DNA of 64,000 nt, from assembly GCF_003634615.1 (NCBI RefSeq), contig NZ_RBKX01000001.1, positions 1,984,001-2,048,000 of the forward strand, in the 5' to 3' direction. Shown in pieces: positions 28,007 through 36,169 of the stretch (positions are counted from its first letter, which is position 1; every line of letters starts with the position of its first letter). A program made the translations under genes and the position numbers. A model generated the notes under the pieces. That model was not told the DNA's origin. It did no database searches and was given only the letters and a program-made list of their open reading frames with translations. The stretch is from Flavobacterium sp. 102 (lineage in GTDB: Bacteria; Bacteroidota; Bacteroidia; Flavobacteriales; Flavobacteriaceae).

Positions 28007-28049
28007 AAAAATGCCCCCAATAAGTGTCTAACTTTTTGGGGGCAGTCTA

Positions 28050-28066
28050 TTTCAGCACCTTTTTTG
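28050..28066 (-). terminator. Right half of the split terminator
   Basis: TTTCAGCACCTTTTTT is the partner arm of 26611-26630. It originally served both ppk2 and the opposing outer-membrane protein gene that ends at 28085. Separated from its partner, it should no longer fold, so reading from 28085 may continue into orfA. Confidence 0.75.
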
Positions 28067-28084
28067 TTTAACAGAATGTTTAGT

Positions 28085-28633
28085 TTACAGTTCGAAACCA
28101 TAAGCCAAACGAACACCTAATTGACCAATACCTTTACCAACAGTTCCGTTGTCATTCATTTTTGGGAAATCTGTGTAATGTTCGTAACGCAAACTAATAT
28201 CCACATATTTTGTAGCATATCCGATACTTGGAGCCACTAAGAATGAAGTTTTGTCATAATCATTGGTCACAGCAATAGCTGCTCCAACTTCACCCATGAT
28301 GTAGAATTGGTCATTCCAAATAAACGCTTTAAAACCTGCTTTTACCGGGATAAATCCTAAATCGTTGTCGTCTCCGCTAACAAAAAGGTTAGAAAAACCG
28401 GTTGTAAGCGTTAAAGAGTTTCTTTTTGATAAATCATATTGTAATCTGGCATCTACTCCAAGCGCCAATTCATAAGGGTCTTGAAAAACATAGCCACCGC
28501 TGATTCCGATACCTAATTTAAATTTTTGATCATAGTTTTCTGTAGGCGTAGTTTCTTGGGCGATAGTTTTAGTAGCTGAACCTAAAGTTATTGCTAAAAC
28601 CAAAAGCATTTTAATCGTAGTTGAAATTTTCAT
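28085..28633 (-). CDS. Small outer-membrane beta-barrel protein
   Basis: A 182-residue exported protein with signal peptide MKISTTIKMLLVLAITLGSA ending before AQETTPTEN. The mature part has eight or so amphipathic strands (FKLGIGISGGYVF, SLTLTTGFSNLFVSG, QFYIMGEVGAAIAV) and ends GQLGVRLAYGFEL, a typical barrel terminus. Function unknown. I chose ATG 28633 because it opens a signal peptide; an in-frame ATG at 28717 would put 28 unlikely residues before it. Its terminator has been split by the neighbouring insertion sequence. Confidence 0.82.
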   Translation of the reverse strand: MKISTTIKMLLVLAITLGSATKTIAQETTPTENYDQKFKLGIGISGGYVFQDPYELALGVDARLQYDLSKRNSLTLTTGFSNLFVSGDDNDLGFIPVKAGFKAFIWNDQFYIMGEVGAAIAVTNDYDKTSFLVAPSIGYATKYVDISLRYEHYTDFPKMNDNGTVGKGIGQLGVRLAYGFEL

Positions 28634-28799
28634 AAATAGTATAATTTTTATTTTTTGTCTTGTTTTAAAACCATAGTCGGTATTAATTTGACGGTGCAAA
28701 AGTATTGGGATTACCAACCGACTTTGTTACACATTTATTATTGTTTGTTATATAATTCTTTATGCTCATACAGGATTATCTGTATTAATTAAAAGTTTG

Positions 28800-28830
28800 T
28801 TGCTTTATTTCAGTTAACCTAAGTACTTTT
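28800..28830 (+). promoter_or_regulatory. Bacteroidota-type promoter for the MATE gene
   Basis: TTG at 28800-28802 and TACTTTTG at 28823-28830 are 20 bases apart. The predicted transcription start, about 28837, rules out the TTG codon at 28829 and supports the GTG at 28850 as the start of translation. Confidence 0.6.
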
Positions 28831-28849
28831 GCAGTCAAATTTTTGCAAA

Positions 28850-30223
28850 GTGAATTTAGCACAATACACCAAAGAGTTCCGATACAATCTCCAACTGGCT
28901 TATCCCGTAATTTTGGGTATGATTGGTCATACCTTAGTGGGTATCGTTGATAATATTATGGTTGGGAAAATTGGCCCGACCGAATTGGCAGCTGTTTCTC
29001 TAGGGAACAGTTTTGTTTTTATTGCGATGTCACTTGGCATTGGTTTTTCAACCGCCATTACGCCATTGGTTGCCGAAGCGCATGGAAAAGCAAATCGAGA
29101 AGAAGGCCGATTGGCTTTTCACCATGGTTTGTATTTGTGTACAATTTTAGGATTGTTTCTTTTTGGCGTTATCTTTTTTTCGAAACCGCTGTTGTCTTAT
29201 ATGGGACAACCTGAAGCCGTGGTTCAATTGGCGAAACCTTATTTGGATATCGTTGGGTTTTCATTGGTTCCGTTGATTATCTTTCAGGCTTATAAGCAGT
29301 TTGCCGACGGAATGAGTCAAACCAAGTATTCGATGTGGGCAACCATCATAGGTAACGTGGTTAATATAATTATCAATTATTTATTGATCTACGGTATTTG
29401 GTTTTTTCCAAAGTTAGGAATCATTGGTGCGGCTATTGGTACGATTGCTTCCCGAATTATCATGTTGCTTTTTATGCACTATATCATGAAAAGCAAAGCC
29501 AAGTTTCACTATTATTTTGAGGGTTTTACATTGAAGGAAATCAAAAGAGAAATCAATATTAAAATCATCAGAATAGGATTTCCTTCTTCGATGCAGATGT
29601 TTTTTGAAGTCGCTTTGTTCACCGGAGCCATTTGGTTGTGCGGAATGATTGGAACAACCAGTCAAGCTGCGAATCAAATCGCGTTGAGTTTGGCTTCATT
29701 AACCTTTATGTTTGCTATGGGATTGAGTGTTACCGGAATGATTAGAGTCGGAAACCAAAAAGGCAAACAAGATTACGTGATGTTGCGTAGCGTCGGATTG
29801 TCGATTTTTCTTTTGACCGTTTTGTTGGAAATTGTTTTTGCCTTACTTTTTATATTGTTGCACAACGTTTTGCCCTATATTTTTGTCAATATGGATGAGG
29901 CAACCACTTTGTTAGAAAATCAAGAAGTAATTACAATTTCAGCGCAATTGCTTATAGTAGCGGCATTTTTCCAAATATCAGACGGAATCCAAGTCGTAGT
30001 TCTTGGCGCGTTACGCGGTTTGCAAGACGTAAAGATTCCGATGTATATTACTTTTGTAGCTTACTGGATTATTGGTTTTCCGGTTTCAATCTATTTAGGA
30101 TTGTATACAGATATGAAAGCCGTAGGGGTTTGGTTAGGATTATTAGCCGGATTAACAGCCGCCGCCATATTTTTGTATATTCGCTTTAATTTTTTAACCA
30201 AGAAGTTATTGAAACAAAACTAG
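28850..30223 (+). CDS. MATE-family multidrug / Na+ efflux transporter
   Basis: About 457 residues with 12 hydrophobic segments. The typical first helix region is AYPVILGMIGHTLVGIVDNI followed by MVGKIGPTELAAVSLGN. The repeated half has GFPSSMQMFFEVALFTGAIW. MATE proteins export drugs or metabolites against Na+ or H+ flow. I chose GTG 28850 (MNLAQYTKEFRYN) because a promoter -7 element ends at 28830. It stands as the first gene of a possible unit with the small acidic protein 55 bases downstream. Confidence 0.92.
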   Translation: MNLAQYTKEFRYNLQLAYPVILGMIGHTLVGIVDNIMVGKIGPTELAAVSLGNSFVFIAMSLGIGFSTAITPLVAEAHGKANREEGRLAFHHGLYLCTILGLFLFGVIFFSKPLLSYMGQPEAVVQLAKPYLDIVGFSLVPLIIFQAYKQFADGMSQTKYSMWATIIGNVVNIIINYLLIYGIWFFPKLGIIGAAIGTIASRIIMLLFMHYIMKSKAKFHYYFEGFTLKEIKREINIKIIRIGFPSSMQMFFEVALFTGAIWLCGMIGTTSQAANQIALSLASLTFMFAMGLSVTGMIRVGNQKGKQDYVMLRSVGLSIFLLTVLLEIVFALLFILLHNVLPYIFVNMDEATTLLENQEVITISAQLLIVAAFFQISDGIQVVVLGALRGLQDVKIPMYITFVAYWIIGFPVSIYLGLYTDMKAVGVWLGLLAGLTAAAIFLYIRFNFLTKKLLKQN

Positions 30224-30278
30224 CTCCGCTCAGTTCGCCTAAGGCTCGTGTCATAACTCATAATTTATAACTCAAAAA
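30224..30278. repeat. Word-like spacer (TCATAACTCATAAT type)
   Basis: The spacer has CTCCGCTCAGTTCGCC followed by repeated ATAACTCATAATTTATAACTC words directly before the ATG at 30279. It belongs to the same family as 14214-14282. Confidence 0.6.
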
Positions 30279-30506
30279 ATGGAATTACCAAAATTCGTAC
30301 TCGCAGATAACTCCAATTACCCGGATGATATTTTTGTCATTCACCTTGATTTTCCACGATTTATCATCAATCTAAAAGACGATGAAGTAGAATTTATGGA
30401 AGATTTAGAAGGAGAAGATGAAACTGAGCTAGAAGCAGAAATGGAGCATTTAATTACACTCGCCGGAGAGTTTTACGACAAAGAAATGGAAGCTTACGAG
30501 GAGTAG
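30279..30506 (+). CDS. Small acidic conserved hypothetical protein
   Basis: A 75-residue soluble protein, strongly acidic. It opens MELPKFVLADNSNYPDDIFV, continues IHLDFPRFIINLKDDEVEFM and ends in a Glu-rich helix (ETELEAEMEHLITLAGEFYD). I recognise similar short proteins in Flavobacteriaceae but know no function. No membrane segment. It is framed by word-like repeats on both sides. Confidence 0.75.
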   Translation: MELPKFVLADNSNYPDDIFVIHLDFPRFIINLKDDEVEFMEDLEGEDETELEAEMEHLITLAGEFYDKEMEAYEE

Positions 30507-30552
30507 TTGTCAGTGCTCAGTGTTCAGTGCTCAGTAAAAAACTGCGACTGTG
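30507..30552. repeat. Word-like repeat of the CAGTGCTCAGTGTT type
   Basis: Three copies of TCAGTGCTCAGTGTT-like words, then ACTGCGACTGTGACTGCAAC, fill the spacer between the small acidic gene and the 3' end of meaB. The same CAGTATTCAGTATTCAG wording is present near 24733. Confidence 0.7.
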
Positions 30553-30560
30553 ACTGCAAC

Positions 30561-31646
30561 TTATTTAAAATACTTCTCCAACAAATTCATAGCTGCTGCA
30601 AATGGTGACAATTCATCGTTTTGCACGGCTTTTTTGTTTTGTTCCAATAAAGCAATGATTTCAGGATGATGGTAGAAGTTGTTTTTCAACTGCTCGTTGA
30701 TGGTTTCCATCATCCAATATTGGTTTTGGTCTTTGCGTTTTTCTTCAAAATAATGATTGCTTTTGACCAATTCTAAATAGTTGGAAATCGTTTGCCAAAC
30801 ATCATCAATACCGGTTTTTTCATAAGCACTGCATGTCGAGACTGTTGGAATCCAACCCGAACTTTTCGCCGGAAATAAATGCAAAGCACGGTTGAATTCG
30901 GTTTTCGCTAATTTGGCTTTAGCGACATTATCACCATCGGCTTTGTTGATGACTATCGCATCCGCCATTTCCATGATTCCGCGTTTGATGCCTTGTAATT
31001 CATCGCCGGCGCCGGAAATTTTCAACAGCAAAAAGAAATCGACCATACTGTGAACAGCCGTTTCGCTTTGACCTACGCCAACGGTTTCAATGACAATCGT
31101 ATCAAATCCCGCCGCTTCGCAAAGGATAATCGTTTCACGCGTTTTCCGAGCCACACCGCCAAGGGTTTCACCCGAAGCACTCGGTCGAATGTAAGCATTT
31201 TTGTCTTTGACCAATTCTTCCATACGGGTTTTGTCGCCCAAAATACTGCCATGCGAAATCGTACTACTTGGATCAACTGCCAAGACAGCGACTTTTTTCC
31301 CTAAAGAGGTTAAGTGTTTACCAAAGGCTTCTATAAACGTACTTTTTCCAACACCGGGAACACCCGTAATTCCTATTCTAACGGATTGATTAGCATGCGG
31401 CAAACAAGCCTTAATGATGTCGTTGGCTTTCGCCAAATGAGTAACATTCGTACTTTCCACCAAAGTAATTGCACGACTCAACGCAGCAATATCGCCTGCC
31501 AAAATGCCGTTGACCAATGCTGTAGAACTGGGTTGAATTTTGCGACTGCGAATCACTTTATTCAAAGAAGATTGGCTGAAACTCTCAGGTTGTGAGATTC
31601 CGTCTTTCTCGTGTAACGCACTTTTTTTATGGGATTGGTCTTTCAA
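30561..31646 (-). CDS. meaB: Methylmalonyl-CoA mutase-associated GTPase MeaB
   Basis: A 361-residue G3E-family GTPase that protects and reloads B12-dependent methylmalonyl-CoA mutase. Motifs: Walker A GVPGVGKSTFIEAFG, the AVDPSSTISHGSILGDKTRM loop, ETVGVGQSETAVHSMVD (switch region), and VINKAD (G4). The first about 50 residues are extra and Ser/Gln-rich compared with the enzyme core. The mutase genes are not in the window, but a cobalamin adenosyltransferase that feeds the same enzyme lies near 43.2 kb. Confidence 0.93.
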   Translation of the reverse strand: MKDQSHKKSALHEKDGISQPESFSQSSLNKVIRSRKIQPSSTALVNGILAGDIAALSRAITLVESTNVTHLAKANDIIKACLPHANQSVRIGITGVPGVGKSTFIEAFGKHLTSLGKKVAVLAVDPSSTISHGSILGDKTRMEELVKDKNAYIRPSASGETLGGVARKTRETIILCEAAGFDTIVIETVGVGQSETAVHSMVDFFLLLKISGAGDELQGIKRGIMEMADAIVINKADGDNVAKAKLAKTEFNRALHLFPAKSSGWIPTVSTCSAYEKTGIDDVWQTISNYLELVKSNHYFEEKRKDQNQYWMMETINEQLKNNFYHHPEIIALLEQNKKAVQNDELSPFAAAMNLLEKYFK

Positions 31647-31787
31647 AGGAAAATCGTTTGTGTAAATTTAGTGAAATAATATTTGCGCAAAAATGGAAAG
31701 ACACCATTTTTTAAGAAACCTTTAGTGTTCAATTTTCGGCTGTTTGTTTTTTTTGCCGTTCCTTTGCAAAATAATTTTACACTTCGA

Positions 31788-32699
31788 ATGGATAACATTC
31801 TACTAGTTTTTCTTTGTTTGATTATGGGATTGGGCATGCAAAGAATCGCAGCTTTCCCTAAAAACGGACACTTAGCCCTAAACCAATTCGTAATCTATAT
31901 CGCTTTGCCGGCTTTGGCATTGTATTATATTCCAAAAGTTCGCATTTCAACAGATTTGCTTTATCCTTTAGGCGTTGCTTGGATTGGTTTTTTATTGTCA
32001 TTCGTTTTTTTCTATTTTATCGGAAAAAAAATGGGTTGGCCTAATCGATTGATAGGCTGTTTGATTATTACCGCAGGTTTAGGCAATACTTCTTTTGTTG
32101 GTTTTCCTATCATTCAAGCACTTTACGGAGACGAAGGTTTAAAAACCGCGATTATTGTTGACCAAACCGGTTCGTTTGTCGTGATGACCACACTCGGAAT
32201 CATCACTGCCGGAATTTTTGCCAAAGGCGATCCTAACCGAAGTGAAATCGTCAAGAAGATATTGCTTTTTCCTCCGTTTATAGCCTTTGTTTTGGCTTGT
32301 GTAATGAACTTGCTCCAACTTGATTTTATCGACCAATTCCAAACGGTGTTTCTAAAACTCGGTGCGACAGTTACTCCGGTGGCTTTGATTGCCGTTGGTT
32401 TGCAATTAAAAATTGAAAGAGATAGTCAGCACTGGAAATTCTTAAGATTAGGATTATTATTCAAATTAATCATCACACCGGCAGTTTTCGTTTTGTTATA
32501 CAAAGTTATTTTGGGCGGAGATGGATTAGTGGTTGATGTTTCCATCATGGAATCGGCGATGGCGCCAATGATTACGGGAGCGATTTTGGCTTCTAATTAC
32601 GGATTAAAACCCAAATTAAGCAGTATGATGGTTGGCATCGGAATTCCGTTGTCGTTTATATCTTTGGCTTTTTGGTATTTTATTTTAACCACTTTTTAA
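31788..32699 (+). CDS. AEC-family (auxin efflux carrier-like) transporter
   Basis: About 303 residues with ten hydrophobic segments. Family features include MDNILLVFLCLIMGLGMQR, KNGHLALNQFVIYIALPALA and GNTSFVGFPIIQALYGDEGL. Members move small organic acids or similar anions. I chose ATG 31788. The frame upstream to 31683 encodes a poor leader, and a promoter-like TTCCTTTG lies about 11 bases before this ATG. Its stop codon directly abuts the ATG of the MFS gene, so the two are co-transcribed. Confidence 0.87.
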   Translation: MDNILLVFLCLIMGLGMQRIAAFPKNGHLALNQFVIYIALPALALYYIPKVRISTDLLYPLGVAWIGFLLSFVFFYFIGKKMGWPNRLIGCLIITAGLGNTSFVGFPIIQALYGDEGLKTAIIVDQTGSFVVMTTLGIITAGIFAKGDPNRSEIVKKILLFPPFIAFVLACVMNLLQLDFIDQFQTVFLKLGATVTPVALIAVGLQLKIERDSQHWKFLRLGLLFKLIITPAVFVLLYKVILGGDGLVVDVSIMESAMAPMITGAILASNYGLKPKLSSMMVGIGIPLSFISLAFWYFILTTF

Positions 32700-33917
32700 A
32701 TGGACACGATTGTAAATGTTTCGTCGAAAAATAAAGATTTAGCCCAAAAAACGGTTTACTCGATTCTTTTTTCTATCAGTTTTGCGCATTTGCTCAACGA
32801 TTTAATCCAAGCGATTATTCCGTCGGTTTATCCTATTCTAAAGCAGAATTATAATTTGTCCTTTTCACAAATCGGTTTGATTACGTTCGCGTTCCAGTTG
32901 ACCGCTTCTATATTTCAGCCTTTCGTGGGTTATTATACCGACAAACATCCTAAACCTTTTTCACAGATTTATGGCATGTTGTTTTCCTTGGCGGGAATCA
33001 TTTCGATTTCGTTTGCCGATAATTTCTATTGGATATTACTGTCGGTAATGCTAATCGGAACCGGTTCGTCTATTTTTCATCCGGAATCAGCGCGAATTTC
33101 TAATTTGGCTTCTGGCGGAAGACGTGGTTTGGCCCAGTCTATTTTTCAAGTTGGCGGTAATTTCGGAACGGCACTTGGTCCTTTGTTAGTAGCTTTAATC
33201 GTTGTGCCCAATTCTCAAGTCTACATTCTTTGGTTTATCATTGCGGCGACAATCGGTTTGGGAATTCTAAGTAAGATTGCTTTTTGGTACCGTGACCATT
33301 TGATCAATCGCCAACCTAAAAAAGTCGTGTTTGCTGATTTTCAACGTTTGTCCAAAAGCAAAGTGAAATGGGCGATAGCAATCTTGTTAATTGTTATTTT
33401 TTCCAAATTTTTCTACTCCGCGAGTTTGTCAACCTATTATACTTTTTATGTGATAGACAAATTCAATCTTTCCATCAAAGAAGCACAGTTTCACATGTTT
33501 ATTTATTTGTTCGCTTATGCGGCCGGAACTATTATGGGCGGACCTTTAGGTGATAAAATCGGACGCAAATATGTGATTTGGTTGTCAGTTTTTGGTGCGG
33601 CGCCTTTTGCTTTATTATTGCCTTATGTCAATTTGTTTTGGACCGATGTTTTAATGATTATCATCGGAATCATCATTTCTTCCGCTTTCCCGGCAATACT
33701 GGTTTATGCCCAAGAATTATTGCCTAGAAAACTCGGCATGGTCTCAGGATTGTTCTATGGTTTTGCTTTTGGAATGGGCGCTTTGGGTTCGGCTTTACTA
33801 GGCACTTTAGCCGATTATACTTCGATTCAATATGTGTATCACGTTTGTTCTTTTCTACCGCTAATTGGAATTATCTGTTATTATCTTCCCAATTTGAAAA
33901 ACAAAAATGCCCAATAA
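32700..33917 (+). CDS. MFS transporter, fosmidomycin-resistance (Fsr) type
   Basis: 405 residues and 12 hydrophobic segments. Fsr-like marks are FAHLLNDLIQAIIPSVYPIL near the start, GTGSSIFHPESARISNLASG and RRGLAQSIFQVGGNFGTALG in the first half, and GGPLGDKIGRKYVIWLS (motif A) in the second. The family exports fosmidomycin and other compounds; the native substrate here is unknown. The ATG follows the AEC transporter stop with no gap. A spacer of word-like repeats (CTCTGTGAATCTC) follows the stop. Confidence 0.88.
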   Translation: MDTIVNVSSKNKDLAQKTVYSILFSISFAHLLNDLIQAIIPSVYPILKQNYNLSFSQIGLITFAFQLTASIFQPFVGYYTDKHPKPFSQIYGMLFSLAGIISISFADNFYWILLSVMLIGTGSSIFHPESARISNLASGGRRGLAQSIFQVGGNFGTALGPLLVALIVVPNSQVYILWFIIAATIGLGILSKIAFWYRDHLINRQPKKVVFADFQRLSKSKVKWAIAILLIVIFSKFFYSASLSTYYTFYVIDKFNLSIKEAQFHMFIYLFAYAAGTIMGGPLGDKIGRKYVIWLSVFGAAPFALLLPYVNLFWTDVLMIIIGIIISSAFPAILVYAQELLPRKLGMVSGLFYGFAFGMGALGSALLGTLADYTSIQYVYHVCSFLPLIGIICYYLPNLKNKNAQ

Positions 33918-33965
33918 ATTCTCTGTGAATCTCAGTACTTCTTTGTGTATCTCTGTGAAATAAAT
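33918..33965. repeat. Word-like repeat of the CTCTGTGAATCTC type
   Basis: Degenerate copies of TCTCTGTGAATCTC lie between the MFS and GlcD-like genes. The same wording, ending in GTGAAATAA(A)TTAT, fills 47778-47876. Confidence 0.7.
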
Positions 33966-33991
33966 TATATTTACTTCTCAATTTTTACACC

Positions 33992-35395
33992 ATGTCACTT
34001 CATCCCGAAATAATTCAAAAACTAACTGCCATAGTTGGCGACACTAATATTTTTACCGACCAAGAAACCCGAAATCATTACGGTCACGACGAAACTGAAG
34101 ATTATGTTTTTCCGCCAAGTGTTGTGGTAAAACCTGCAAATGCTCAAGAAATTTCAGCCATTTTAAAATTGGCCAACGATTATAAAATTCCAACAACACC
34201 TATTGGTGCCCGAACCGGTTTGAGTGGCGGTGCATTGAGCATTTATCAAGGTATCGGTTTGTCAATGGAACGCTTGGATAAAATCATTGAAATTGATGAG
34301 CAAAATCTGCAAGTAACCGTTGAACCGGCTGTGATTACCCAAATATTACGCGAAATGGTTTCTGAAAAAGGGTTGTTATATCCTGTGGATCCGAGCAGCA
34401 TGGGCAGTTGTTGGATTGGCGGTAACATCGCCGAAAATTCTGGCGGCGCAAGAGCGGTCAAATATGGTGTAACCAAAGATTATGTGCTGAATTTAGAAGT
34501 GGTTTTGCCTAATGGAGAAATCATTTGGACAGGTGCCAATACTTTAAAAAATTCTACCGGATATAATTTGACCCAATTGATGGTGGGAAGCGAAGGAACT
34601 TTAGGTGTAATCACCAAAGCCGTTTTAAAACTTTTACCTAAAAACAATCACAACGTCTTAATGTTGGTTCCGTTTTTCAAAGCCGATGAAGCTTGTGAAG
34701 CCGTTTCCGCCATTTTCCGCGCCGGAATTGTACCGAGTGCTTTGGAGTTCATGGAACGCGATGCGATAGATTGGACTTTGCAATTTGTGGAAGGCATCAG
34801 CATACCAATCAAACCGGAACATCAAGCGCATTTGTTAATTGAAGTCGATGGGAATTATCCCGAGGTTTTGATGCAGGAAGCGGAGAAGATTTTGGCTGTA
34901 GTAGAACAATTTGAAATCGATGAGGTTTTGTTTGCCGATACGGAAGACGAGAAAAATGCCTTGTGGAAAATGCGTCGTTCTGTAGCGGAAGCCGTGAAAT
35001 CGAATTCGGTTTACAAAGAGGAAGACACCGTTGTCCCAAGATATATGTTACCTGAATTATTGTCAGGAATTAAGAGGATAGGCGTAAAGTATGGTTTTAA
35101 ATCGGTTTGTTATGGTCATGCCGGCGATGGAAATTTGCACGTCAACATCATTAAAGGCGATATGATCGATGACAATTGGCAAACACAAGTGCCACTTGGC
35201 ATCAGAGAAATATTTGAATTGACGGTTTCGCTCAAAGGAACCTTATCCGGTGAACACGGCATCGGTTATGTACAAAAAAACTTTATGGACATTGCTTTCA
35301 CGCGAACCCATTTAGAATTGATGGAAAGTATCAAGCGTGTGTTTGACCCTAATAATATATTGAATCCGGGGAAGATTTTTCCTGATGAGTTATAA
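33992..35395 (+). CDS. FAD-linked oxidase, GlcD / D-lactate dehydrogenase-like
   Basis: A 467-residue flavoprotein with an N-terminal FAD_binding_4 domain (about 40-180; PTTPIGARTGLSGGALS and GSCWIGGNIAENSGGARAVK) and a C-terminal FAD-oxidase domain. The latter has CYGHAGDGNLHVNI with the metal/substrate His, and GEHGIGYVQKNF. It should oxidise a 2-hydroxy acid such as glycolate or D-lactate to the 2-oxo acid. The GlcE and GlcF subunits are not adjacent, so a single-subunit D-lactate dehydrogenase is the more likely reading. The N-terminus carries HYGHDETEDYVFPP, typical of this branch. Confidence 0.92.
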   Translation: MSLHPEIIQKLTAIVGDTNIFTDQETRNHYGHDETEDYVFPPSVVVKPANAQEISAILKLANDYKIPTTPIGARTGLSGGALSIYQGIGLSMERLDKIIEIDEQNLQVTVEPAVITQILREMVSEKGLLYPVDPSSMGSCWIGGNIAENSGGARAVKYGVTKDYVLNLEVVLPNGEIIWTGANTLKNSTGYNLTQLMVGSEGTLGVITKAVLKLLPKNNHNVLMLVPFFKADEACEAVSAIFRAGIVPSALEFMERDAIDWTLQFVEGISIPIKPEHQAHLLIEVDGNYPEVLMQEAEKILAVVEQFEIDEVLFADTEDEKNALWKMRRSVAEAVKSNSVYKEEDTVVPRYMLPELLSGIKRIGVKYGFKSVCYGHAGDGNLHVNIIKGDMIDDNWQTQVPLGIREIFELTVSLKGTLSGEHGIGYVQKNFMDIAFTRTHLELMESIKRVFDPNNILNPGKIFPDEL

Positions 35396-35468
35396 AAATA
35401 AGGCATTTGCCGTATTTCAATTGGTATAGTGGCTAAGTAGTTTTGCTTCATAACATTAAAAACATATT

Positions 35469-35945
35469 ATGATGAAAAAATTACTTTTTACAGCAGTCTT
35501 ATTGGCCGGAACTTTTTTTGCGCAAGCTCAGGAAGTAAAATACGGAGTGAAAGCAGGTGTTGATTTTGCGACCGTTAAAGTTAAATTTATGGGAACTTCT
35601 GCCTCGGCATCCGAAACCGGTTTTTTCCTTGGAGGATTTGCTAATATTGGATTGTCTGAAAAATTTTCAGTTCAACCTGAATTACTTTATGTGGCGATTT
35701 CAGATTCTAACTTCTTTAGTCTTCCGCTATTGGCAAAATATGCTGTTGCTGAAAAAATAGGTTTGTTAGCGGGTCCTAGTTTGAATTATTTTAGTGATTT
35801 TGAAGAAGACAAGTTGAAGTTGAATATCGATTTTGGGGCAACCTATGATATTACGGAAGAAATTGATGTAAATGCCAAATACTCTTTAGGGATGGGTGAT
35901 GTAAGTGTAAGTGGCGTATTTATTGGTGCCGGATACAAGTTTTAA
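35469..35945 (+). CDS. Small outer-membrane beta-barrel protein (PorT-like fold)
   Basis: 158 residues with a signal peptide (MMKKLLFTAVLLAGTFFAQA) and then about eight strands: VKYGVKAGVDFATVKV, GFFLGGFANIGLSEKFSVQP and EIDVNAKYSLGMGDVSVSG. It ends VFIGAGYKF, a terminal aromatic strand. Small barrels of this kind are common in Flavobacteriaceae and mostly have no assigned function. The second ATG at 35472 is also a possible start. A strong two-way terminator follows. Confidence 0.82.
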   Translation: MMKKLLFTAVLLAGTFFAQAQEVKYGVKAGVDFATVKVKFMGTSASASETGFFLGGFANIGLSEKFSVQPELLYVAISDSNFFSLPLLAKYAVAEKIGLLAGPSLNYFSDFEEDKLKLNIDFGATYDITEEIDVNAKYSLGMGDVSVSGVFIGAGYKF

Positions 35946-35964
35946 TATTTAGTTTAGTTATAAT

Positions 35965-36001
35965 AAAAAAGCCATCAAGTAGTAATATTTGATGGCTTTT
36001 G
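35965..36001. terminator. Bidirectional rho-independent terminator
   Basis: AAAAGCCATCAA (35967-35978) pairs perfectly with TTGATGGCTTTT (35989-36000) across a 10-base loop, with A- and T-runs on the two sides. It lies between the barrel gene and the converging Lys-rich mini-gene. Confidence 0.88.
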
Positions 36002-36007
36002 TTATTC

Positions 36008-36118
36008 TTAATCTCTTTTAGGAGTTTGTTTTTTTACTCTTTTCTCCTCTTTTTTTTCTTTTGCGGTCTTCAGAGGTTCTTTTTTAGCCGCTTTCTGAAC
36101 GTCTTTTCCTTTTGCCAT
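36008..36118 (-). CDS. 36-residue Lys-rich mini-protein
   Basis: A short frame on the minus strand from ATG 36118 to TAA 36008. It starts MAKGKDVQKAAKKEPLKTAK and continues EKKEEKRVKKQTPKRD, so about 40 percent of it is lysine. It ends 7 bases before a clean terminator, and an AT-rich spacer of about 50 bases separates it from the upstream gene. I recall similar MAKG(K/Q)D-type basic peptides in Bacteroidota, which supports it being real. Possible nucleic-acid or ribosome binding is inference from charge alone. Confidence 0.65.
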   Translation of the reverse strand: MAKGKDVQKAAKKEPLKTAKEKKEEKRVKKQTPKRD

Positions 36119-36169
36119 GGTTATACTTTTTAGGTTGGTATCAAATGTTATAAGTAAAGGTAAAACTAT

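Larger units (their letters stand above)
26631..28049 (-). mobile_element. IS3-family insertion sequence (IS150-like), apparently complete
   Basis: The element is 1419 bases with imperfect 29-base inverted ends. The left starts TGGACTTAACCCCAAAAGTT at 26631; the right, read inward on the minus strand from 28049, starts TAGACTGCCCCCAAAAAGTT. A 4-base direct repeat TTTC flanks it (26627-26630 and 28050-28053). It carries orfA and orfB on the minus strand with a -1 frameshift site at 27509-27513 (AAAAAC). All catalytic residues are present, so it looks young and possibly active. It sits in the loop of a two-way terminator between ppk2 and an outer-membrane protein gene. Confidence 0.92.

Noticed and set aside
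32700..33917. Acquired drug-resistance island (Fsr, MATE and AEC transporters close together)
   Set aside because: These are common core transporters in Bacteroidota, with no mobile elements or integron features around them.
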